Shown one piece after another: positions 1-5,092 of a DNA stretch of 15,822 bases. The notes beneath the pieces are model-generated. The model searched no databases. It had not been told where the DNA came from and saw only the letters and a list, made by a program, of their open reading frames with translations. The first letter of the stretch is position 1; every line of letters begins with the position of its first letter. A program made the translations under genes and the position numbers. The DNA comes from an uncultured Eubacteriales bacterium (GTDB taxonomy: Bacteria > Bacillota > Clostridia > Oscillospirales > Acutalibacteraceae): contig CAKTXU010000006.1 of assembly GCA_934630995.1 (NCBI GenBank), forward strand, positions 1 to 15,822, given 5' to 3'.

Positions 1-1840
1 GATCTCCCCGGCCGACCATCAGCGCAACGTCCGGCCCCTTGCCCGCCATGACCGCCTGCATCAGCGAGTTGGACACCACCGACAGGTTGACGCCAATCCC
101 GGAATTCTTCACGAAGTCCGCGTCAACCAGCCGCTTCAGCACTTCAGCCTGGTCGCGGCCCGAGCTCACCCAGACCGACACCGTCTTCCCGCCGTCAAAC
201 ACATTGCCCACACTGGCATAATCCTCAAAAAAGGAGCCGATAAATGACTGGATATGAAACACGAGGCTGTCCAGGAAGGAGGCGCGCACCCGTGGAAAGC
301 TAGCCGCATAGGGGGTCACGTACAGCTCGTCAAGCTGCAGCTGCTGTGCCTGGATCTGCAGCATCCAGGCCGCCAGCGACGAAATATTCATGTGAAAATT
401 CTCCAGCCGCTCGGGCAGGGTGTCCGGACGCCGGATAAAGCTGTCGAGCTGCTCATAAATCCGCTCGATCATCGCCGCCTCGGAGCCCTTTGTGCCGGTA
501 AGGGCGGACAGCGTCCCGGTCACCGCCTTCAGTCTTTCGGAAATCTGCTCCAGTGTCGGCAGGAGCTCCGGTATCGATTCTTGCAAATAATAGTCCCGGT
601 AGATATCCGGACTGGTGCCGGTCACCATAATGATCTGTCTGTACAGCTCGTTAAGGTAATAAACGCAGTCCTCCACCTCGCCGAGCGGATCCGCCATCAC
701 CGAAAGGGTGGGGATCATCGTGACGGTGTGGTAACCTGCTCTCAGATAAATCCGGTCAGGCTCCTTCCCGCCCAGCGCCAGAAACTCCCAGGACACGCCG
801 TAGGAAAAGCGCACATCCTGTACGCCGTCGTACAGCCGCTCACCGTCGATACGGATTTCCCGCGTCGTGAAAAAGCCGCGCAGAAAATTCTGCTTATATC
901 GGAAGCCAAGCTTATAATAGCCGCTTTCCGGCACGGTAAATCCCCAGGTAATCTCCTGACTGGGAATCGACCAGTTGGCCCCGCCGATGGTATTCAGCCG
1001 GATTTTGTTTGGGTCAGAAGGATTGGTAGCCGGATCGGCACGATCGGCAATGGGATACAGCATATTGGAGGTTTTGACCAGTGGCTTTTCCGCATCGATC
1101 ACCACCGTGTCGCCGTCGAGATCCTTGCCGGGATTCGTCTCCAGGTACGTCTCATAAGATGGCGCGGGCTCCTCGTTATACACCCGCAACGCCGCAATAA
1201 CTATCGGATCCCGCAGGTTGACAAAGCGCACGGCATGTTCCCCTGCTTCAAAAAAGAACTGGTACGGTTCCAGCACGGTGCCCTGATAATCCCGGACGGG
1301 ATAGCTGATCCAGTCAGGCTGGGCAAGCTGCGCAGGGCGCAGCTCGTTGCCTCGGTTATCTCGCTCAAAATCGTTGGTTTCGTTGATATACAGCCGCGGG
1401 AACACGATTTTTTCGCATCCGGAAAAAGGGGCTTCCCCGTCGATATACAGCTCGAATTCCAAATCGGTGCCGTTGCCCTCGACCGGATAATACTCTAACC
1501 CCAGCCGGTATACGCCGGACTGCCCGACCGCGATGCGGAACTCAACATACCCCTCTCCGTTCGTCCAGTTCAGCACGTCCTCCCTGCCAGCCGCCGCTGT
1601 GGTCTGCACCTGTGCGCCGCCGCCGGATGAGGCCGCATCCGCACCAAAGGAGAGGGTGGTCAGCGGCTGCACAGCGCCTGCATGGGCGAGACAATAAGCC
1701 GCATATGATCCCTCACGGGGGGCATAAACGGCTGTCTCTTGCCCTCTTATCTCCTGCGCCGACGTCCATGGTACAGACCAGGCGCACAGCAAGACGGCAA
1801 GCAGCAGCGCGACAGCGCGCCGATTAGCCTTTCTATTCAA
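1..1840 (-). CDS. Large multidomain extracellular solute-binding protein, 3' end cut by the window edge
   Basis: Open from a TTG codon at 1838-1840 to the left edge, giving 613 residues with no stop. The start is TTG because the only nearby ATG (1848) meets a stop after three codons, and an AGGGAG ribosome site lies 10 nt upstream of TTG. Residues 2-8 are basic and 9-22 hydrophobic, with likely signal-peptidase-I cleavage after TSA (28); there is no proper lipobox. Two beta-rich, carbohydrate-binding-module-like regions follow (about 88-220 and 280-380), then a helical linker (about 385-505). From about 552 comes a solute-binding-protein start: VSVWVSSGRDQAEVLKRLV and later AGKGPDVALMVGRG. 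That pattern is familiar from oligosaccharide ABC-transporter binding proteins; the fused N-terminal modules make it unusually large. It lies 69 nt downstream of another binding protein, probably in the same operon, with permeases expected past the edge. The domain calls are by eye. The sugar is unknown. Confidence 0.8.
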   Translation of the reverse strand, partial: MNRKANRRAVALLLAVLLCAWSVPWTSAQEIRGQETAVYAPREGSYAAYCLAHAGAVQPLTTLSFGADAASSGGGAQVQTTAAAGREDVLNWTNGEGYVEFRIAVGQSGVYRLGLEYYPVEGNGTDLEFELYIDGEAPFSGCEKIVFPRLYINETNDFERDNRGNELRPAQLAQPDWISYPVRDYQGTVLEPYQFFFEAGEHAVRFVNLRDPIVIAALRVYNEEPAPSYETYLETNPGKDLDGDTVVIDAEKPLVKTSNMLYPIADRADPATNPSDPNKIRLNTIGGANWSIPSQEITWGFTVPESGYYKLGFRYKQNFLRGFFTTREIRIDGERLYDGVQDVRFSYGVSWEFLALGGKEPDRIYLRAGYHTVTMIPTLSVMADPLGEVEDCVYYLNELYRQIIMVTGTSPDIYRDYYLQESIPELLPTLEQISERLKAVTGTLSALTGTKGSEAAMIERIYEQLDSFIRRPDTLPERLENFHMNISSLAAWMLQIQAQQLQLDELYVTPYAASFPRVRASFLDSLVFHIQSFIGSFFEDYASVGNVFDGGKTVSVWVSSGRDQAEVLKRLVDADFVKNSGIGVNLSVVSNSLMQAVMAGKGPDVALMVGRGD

Positions 1841-1850
1841 ACCAGCATCT

Positions 1851-1856
1851 CTCCCT
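1851..1856 (-). promoter_or_regulatory. Ribosome binding site that supports the TTG start
   Basis: Minus-strand AGGGAG lies 10 nt before the TTG at 1840. The ATG at 1848 is only 2 nt from it and opens a three-codon ORF (Met-Leu-Val-stop) whose stop overlaps the TTG, so TTG is the better start. The following residues form a clean signal peptide. Confidence 0.6.
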
Positions 1857-1872
1857 CGCCCTTGATTGAATT

Positions 1873-1900
1873 CCGCTGCCGCCTGACGCGGCGGCAGCGG
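1873..1900 (-). terminator. Intergenic GC-rich hairpin between the two binding-protein genes
   Basis: A perfect 11-bp inverted repeat, CCGCTGCCGCC and GGCGGCAGCGG, is separated by 6 nt. No T-run follows on the minus strand, so it is unlikely to be a strong terminator. A stem-loop after a highly expressed binding-protein gene often protects the upstream mRNA or reduces read-through. That role is inferred here. Confidence 0.55.
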
Positions 1901-1909
1901 CCGAAAGGA

Positions 1910-3256
1910 TTAGGACGCACGCTTCTGATTGGTCGCCTCTATCTGCGCCTGCAGCACAGGATAGTAGGTTTCCACCACGGTCGACCACGGTACATCCCAT
2001 TGCGCAAGATCGTTGAACATGGTGAACATATCGCTGTTGCCCCAGTTGCCCATTCCCTCCATCTGGTTGGGCTGGATCACAAATTTATTCGAATTCATCT
2101 CGTCCATCAGAGCGTATACCTCGTCGGTGAAGCCGGTCTGCTCCTGCTCGGCGGCGCGGAAGCGCGCTTTGGTTTCCGGATCCACCTTGACAAAACGCTC
2201 GAGCGCCAGATACGCCATGGCGCCCCCTGGATTGGGCGCGCCGGCCGCCAGCCAAGTGGTATTGATCCGTCCGGGCGTATAATACTGATCCGCTCCGTCC
2301 ATCATTGGGGCGGGCGCAAACTCCACGCTGCCATCCTTGAACTTGTCCGCCAGGGCGCTGACCACCCACGCTTCGTTCCAAAGCATCGCCACCTCGGCGT
2401 TCCGGAACATCTCCAGCCCGTCTCCCTGCTGCACGCGGGAGCCGTCCTGGGTGGAGCCCAGGTTGAACAGGAAGTTCATCGCGTTGGCGATAGCGGGACT
2501 GCGCATGTTGTTGACGGCCGTTCCGTTTTCCTCAAACTTTACAAAATCCTCACCGCAGGACATGTAGAAATACAGCGGCGTTATCGCGCAGCCATACACA
2601 TCGGTGCTGCCGTCGCCGTCCCGGTCGGTGGTCAGCTCCTGTGCCAGCTCCCGGAACTTGCTCCAGGTCCATTTCCCGCTGCGGTATAACTCTAGCGGTG
2701 TATCTAAACCTGCATCCACGAACATGTTCTTCTGATAATAGACATAGCCGTTGTTGATAATGTCGATGACGGTCATATAATAATGGCCGTTGTACATGTA
2801 TTTGTCCATCATCGGCTTGATATCCGCCCACAGAGGCATCGAAAAATCGATATAGTCGTCCACCGGCTGTACTATCTCGTTGAGAATAAAATTGGGGTTG
2901 TCCTGCTGCTTATAAAAAATCAAATCGGGGGAATTGTCCGACAGAACCAGCTGCGCCGCCTTGGAGGGCAGCTCCTCATAGGTGGTGCGTATGTAATCGA
3001 GCTCGCAGTTGTATTTCTCCTTGAACAGGGCATTCATCCGTCCGGCATAGGTCGTCTCATCCTGAAGCTCCTTTTTGTCGCCCCAGCATAGCATGGTCAC
3101 CTTGTCTCCGGTGATCTCATACGCCGGCAGCTCCACCTCACCGCCCTCCAGTGAGCCGCGTGACGATTCCGGCGACGAGGATTCCCCCGATCCGCAGCCC
3201 GCCAGAAGAACCGCTGCCAGGGTAATCGCCGTAAGACCGCTGATCCACTTTTTCAT
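1910..3256 (-). CDS. ABC-transporter sugar-binding lipoprotein
   Basis: 448 residues, predicted to capture an oligosaccharide outside the cell and deliver it to an ABC permease. The N-terminus MKKWISG is followed by a hydrophobic stretch and the lipobox LLAG-C, so Cys21 is the predicted lipid-anchored residue. A Ser/Glu/Gly-rich linker (22-43) leads to the binding domain beginning near VTMLCWGDKKELQ (53-65). It has typical family 1 solute-binding features: NSPDLIFY at 108-115, and aromatic residues in WTWSKFRELAQEL. A DRDGDGSTDVYG loop (211-222) has the spacing of a calcium-binding EF-hand-like site, which is common in LplA-like proteins. The start at 3256 is chosen because AGGAGG sits 7 nt upstream; an in-frame TTG at 3274 would place that site inside the gene. 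First gene of the operon that continues leftward. Sugar specificity cannot be read from sequence. Confidence 0.92.
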   Translation of the reverse strand: MKKWISGLTAITLAAVLLAGCGSGESSSPESSRGSLEGGEVELPAYEITGDKVTMLCWGDKKELQDETTYAGRMNALFKEKYNCELDYIRTTYEELPSKAAQLVLSDNSPDLIFYKQQDNPNFILNEIVQPVDDYIDFSMPLWADIKPMMDKYMYNGHYYMTVIDIINNGYVYYQKNMFVDAGLDTPLELYRSGKWTWSKFRELAQELTTDRDGDGSTDVYGCAITPLYFYMSCGEDFVKFEENGTAVNNMRSPAIANAMNFLFNLGSTQDGSRVQQGDGLEMFRNAEVAMLWNEAWVVSALADKFKDGSVEFAPAPMMDGADQYYTPGRINTTWLAAGAPNPGGAMAYLALERFVKVDPETKARFRAAEQEQTGFTDEVYALMDEMNSNKFVIQPNQMEGMGNWGNSDMFTMFNDLAQWDVPWSTVVETYYPVLQAQIEATNQKRAS

Positions 3257-3263
3257 GTGTGTA

Positions 3264-3269
3264 CCTCCT
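3264..3269 (-). promoter_or_regulatory. Consensus ribosome binding site fixing the lipoprotein start
   Basis: A perfect AGGAGG lies 7 nt upstream of the ATG at 3256. This rules out the longer TTG-initiated reading that begins at 3274. Confidence 0.85.
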
Positions 3270-3389
3270 GACAATTATTATCGGAAATGCCGCGGCGGGA
3301 CATAGTGACTCGCCTTGTCATCATCGATCTTGCTGTTCTTTTCAGACGAGTAGTATTGGCTGTCTCTTTCGTGTTTCTATTCCATATAA

Positions 3390-3405
3390 TTAACTATTTA
3401 GTTTA
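3390..3405. repeat. Dyad 1 near the binding-protein promoter
   Basis: TTAACTATTTAGTTTA has inverted half-sites TAACT and AGTTT (4 of 5 match). It lies about 30 bp downstream of the predicted transcription start. It resembles the dyad at 3516-3530 and may be an operator. Confidence 0.45.
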
Positions 3406-3438
3406 TTATTTTAAACAATACGGCAAAATTACGAGCTT

Positions 3439-3467
3439 ATTATAAGACGTTTTAAAACATATGTCAA
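3439..3467 (-). promoter_or_regulatory. Consensus sigma-A promoter of the solute-binding-protein operon
   Basis: On the minus strand TTGACA (3462-3467) and TATAAT (3439-3444) are separated by exactly 17 bp; both hexamers are perfect. Transcription should start near 3432, giving a leader of about 175 nt before the ATG at 3256. A promoter this strong on a sugar-transport operon would normally need a repressor. Two dyads bracket it. Confidence 0.85.
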
Positions 3468-3515
3468 TATATTTTTTAGATTTGTCAATGTTTATGAGGG
3501 AACTAATTCTTATTA

Positions 3516-3530
3516 TTAACTATTAAGTTA
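3516..3530. repeat. Dyad 2 near the binding-protein promoter
   Basis: TTAACTATTAAGTTA has a perfect TAACT/AGTTA inverted repeat with a 4-nt spacer. It lies about 50 bp upstream of the -35 box. It shares TTAACTATT and AGTT with the dyad at 3390; their starts are 126 bp apart. Confidence 0.5.
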
Positions 3531-3585
3531 TTATCTATAATTTCCTTTATTACAAAACACGACACCAAAACAAAACTTTCTCCAA

Positions 3586-3594
3586 TGTTATACT
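3586..3594 (+). promoter_or_regulatory. Possible extended -10 promoter element
   Basis: TGTTATACT matches the TGnTATAAT extended -10 pattern with one mismatch. No good -35 lies 16-18 bp upstream. It would transcribe toward the hairpin at 3679-3714, giving an RNA of about 115 nt with no credible ORF or ribosome site. Speculative. Confidence 0.25.
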
Positions 3595-3678
3595 ATCACC
3601 GCACGCTGATGCGGCACCGCCCATGGACGGAGGCACCGGCAAGATATAAGGGAAGAAGATTTTATTTTATCAAACAAT

Positions 3679-3714
3679 CGACAAGCCCCGCCGGTTTTCC
3701 GGCGGGGCTTGTCG
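3679..3714. terminator. Isolated 16-bp perfect hairpin, terminator-like
   Basis: The arms CGACAAGCCCCGCCGG and CCGGCGGGGCTTGTCG are perfectly complementary around a TTTT loop. Neither side has an uninterrupted T-run. The minus-strand exit (ATTGTTTGATAAAAT) is more T-rich than the plus-strand exit (CTATATC). It sits between divergent genes, where neither neighbour needs a terminator. It may therefore end an unannotated small RNA, be left from a lost gene, or insulate the two promoters. Confidence 0.55.
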
Positions 3715-3878
3715 CTATATCAGGATACAGAAGGACTATTTTGGCAACTTTAATATGCGGGTGTTTTCAAATTTAGTATACCGCTCGTTAGTCAGGCTGT
3801 GTAACCGAATCTGTCAATAACTTTAACGACGAAAGAAGATATTGTTGAATATTGTGGTACTGGTAAATGCACTTTATA

Positions 3879-3895
3879 TGTGATATAATTTCACA
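3879..3895 (+). promoter_or_regulatory. Promoter and overlapping palindromic operator of the DUF3427/DUF3883 gene
   Basis: TGATATAAT (3881-3889) is a perfect extended -10 with no clear -35. It lies within the near-palindrome TGTGATATAATTTCACA, whose outer TGTGA/TCACA arms match perfectly. A start near 3896 leaves about 17 nt of leader, with GGGAGGG ending 5 nt before the ATG. A dimeric repressor bound here would block the -10 box directly. Confidence 0.6.
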
Positions 3896-3912
3896 ATAAA
3901 GGGAGGGATAAT

Positions 3913-4911
3913 ATGCCAGAATTGAAGCTTTTCCATGAATACACAAGAAGGCAAGTACATGATATTTTTTCACCCAATTCGTCGTTTAAAGAACAAACTG
4001 GGGCATGGGGAATCTCTGGTATTGTACGGATTGATAAAAGCAATAACTATGTTTTCTTTGTCTCATTAGGGTGCAAACAAGCCCACCACTCTTTTAAAGA
4101 AGGTATCACGCGCGACGGCATGGTTTACTGGCAATCACAGCCTGGTCAAAAACTGACGGATAAACAAATACAGACATTTATTCATCACAATGAGTTGTCT
4201 AATGCCATTCACTTGTTTTTTCGTTCGACAAAAGGGGGACCCTATACTTATTTAGGTTGTTTAGCTTATGTGACGCATGACCCAAACCGTGACAAGCCTG
4301 TATACTTTATATGGCGAATCCTAGATTGGAAACCAACGGAGCAAATCGTTCAAAATTTAAAAATCCGCGATATGGATTTTAATATAGACGAAACCAAAGG
4401 ATATTGTGAGACTCCACAATTAAAGGCATACAAACCGAGAGGCAAACAACATGGCCAAAAATCTCAATTTATGGGCCGTGTTAAATTTAATCGAAATTTT
4501 TTGAAGGATACAATTCGGAATAAAGAAATTGGAGACTTAGGTGAAGATGCGGTTTACCAAATTGAGAAGCACCTCCTCATAGCTGCTGGTAAAAGCAATT
4601 TGGCGGAAAAGATGTATTTAACAAGAGACAGAGAGGGCAATACGGCTCCATATGATATTCATTCTTTTTATCCCAATGGGCAGGATAAATACATCGAGGT
4701 AAAAACGACCGTTACCAACGACATGTATAGCTTCTTCATATCAAAAAAAGAGCTGGAATTTTTTGATGAACACAAAAAGTCATATCTACTTTATCGTATA
4801 TATGACTTTGACAAGGTTTCAGGTCACTTTTCTTATTTTACAGTTGACAACATACGACAATTCTTTGCGTTTGAACCATACGCCTATAAAACAACATTGG
4901 GGTCAAGTTAA
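3913..4911 (+). CDS. DUF3427-like / DUF3883 protein, probable nuclease-type defence factor
   Basis: 332 residues. The N-terminal part (about 7-140) reads like DUF3427, a domain of unknown function often attached to superfamily 2 helicases: YTRRQVHDIF, QTGAWGISGIV, DGMVYWQSQ and GPYTYLG. The C-terminal part (about 200-310) reads like DUF3883, a restriction-endonuclease-like domain. It has a GDLGEDAVYQIEK helix (207-219), YDIHS with Asp248, IEVKTT with Glu262 and Lys264, and YLLYRIYDF (291-299). Asp248, Glu262 and Lys264 have PD-(D/E)xK spacing, so DNA cleavage is plausible but inferred. It is the only plus-strand gene and is clearly more AT-rich than its neighbours, which suggests horizontal acquisition. 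No helicase, methyltransferase or partner lies beside it. GGGAGGG supports the start; it ends 80 nt before a shared terminator. A solitary modified-DNA restriction factor is one possible role. Confidence 0.75.
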   Translation: MPELKLFHEYTRRQVHDIFSPNSSFKEQTGAWGISGIVRIDKSNNYVFFVSLGCKQAHHSFKEGITRDGMVYWQSQPGQKLTDKQIQTFIHHNELSNAIHLFFRSTKGGPYTYLGCLAYVTHDPNRDKPVYFIWRILDWKPTEQIVQNLKIRDMDFNIDETKGYCETPQLKAYKPRGKQHGQKSQFMGRVKFNRNFLKDTIRNKEIGDLGEDAVYQIEKHLLIAAGKSNLAEKMYLTRDREGNTAPYDIHSFYPNGQDKYIEVKTTVTNDMYSFFISKKELEFFDEHKKSYLLYRIYDFDKVSGHFSYFTVDNIRQFFAFEPYAYKTTLGSS

Positions 4912-4991
4912 TTCCTCACGCAAATTCTTGTCCACATTAAGACAAACCGCCAAGGATAGCAGGTGGGAAATGCCTGGATTTCCAAGCAAAG

Positions 4992-5040
4992 AAACCGAGC
5001 GGGTTCCCTGTCCATTGAGGTCAGGCACCCGCTCGGTTTT
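4992..5040. terminator. Bidirectional terminator between convergent genes
   Basis: The 13-bp arms AAACCGAGCGGGT and ACCCGCTCGGTTT enclose a 22-nt loop with a smaller CCTG/CAGG stem. On the plus strand TTTTATCGTTTT follows; on the minus strand the run is weaker (TTTCTTTG). It lies after both the plus-strand gene ending at 4911 and the minus-strand rhamnosidase ending at 5093, so it probably serves both. Confidence 0.8.
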
Positions 5041-5092
5041 ATCGTTTTCGCAGCCTATTCGCTAAAAAGCGCTATGTTCGGATGCCCGTCCG

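Larger units (their letters stand above)
3257..3912. other. AT-rich divergent intergenic region, 656 nt
   Basis: No convincing protein gene lies here. Contents from left to right: a roughly 175-nt leader of the binding-protein operon, the first TTAACTATT dyad (3390), the operon promoter (3439-3467), the second dyad (3516), a possible plus-strand extended -10 (3586-3594), a strong hairpin (3679-3714), and the promoter/operator of the plus-strand gene (3879-3895). Stretches 3400-3580 and 3720-3912 are strongly AT-rich, while 3600-3660 and the hairpin are GC-rich. No riboswitch or tRNA fold was recognised in the leader. Confidence 0.6.

Noticed and set aside
254..1498. Long plus-strand ORF of 414 codons
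   Set aside because: It is antisense to the binding-protein gene, which has a signal peptide and recognisable domain motifs. The plus-strand product is rich in His, Arg and Gly with no known pattern.
2085..2831. Other-frame minus ORFs within the lipoprotein gene, considered as a frameshift sign
   Set aside because: The main frame is continuous and conserved from signal peptide to stop, so these are shadows.
3257..3274. TTG-initiated six-residue extension of the lipoprotein
   Set aside because: It would put the perfect AGGAGG inside the coding sequence. The ATG at 3256 is correctly spaced and begins a standard lipoprotein signal.
3585..3776. Plus-strand 63-codon ORF
   Set aside because: It has no ribosome site, runs through the 16-bp hairpin and has no recognisable features.
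3788..3973. Minus-strand 61-codon ORF overlapping the start of the DUF3427/DUF3883 gene
   Set aside because: It overlaps that gene's promoter and start, and its composition simply reflects AT-rich DNA.
4966..4983. Small inverted repeat GGAAAT/ATTTCC next to the shared terminator
   Set aside because: A 6-bp stem with a 6-nt loop is within chance for this length, and the adjacent 13-bp terminator explains the site.
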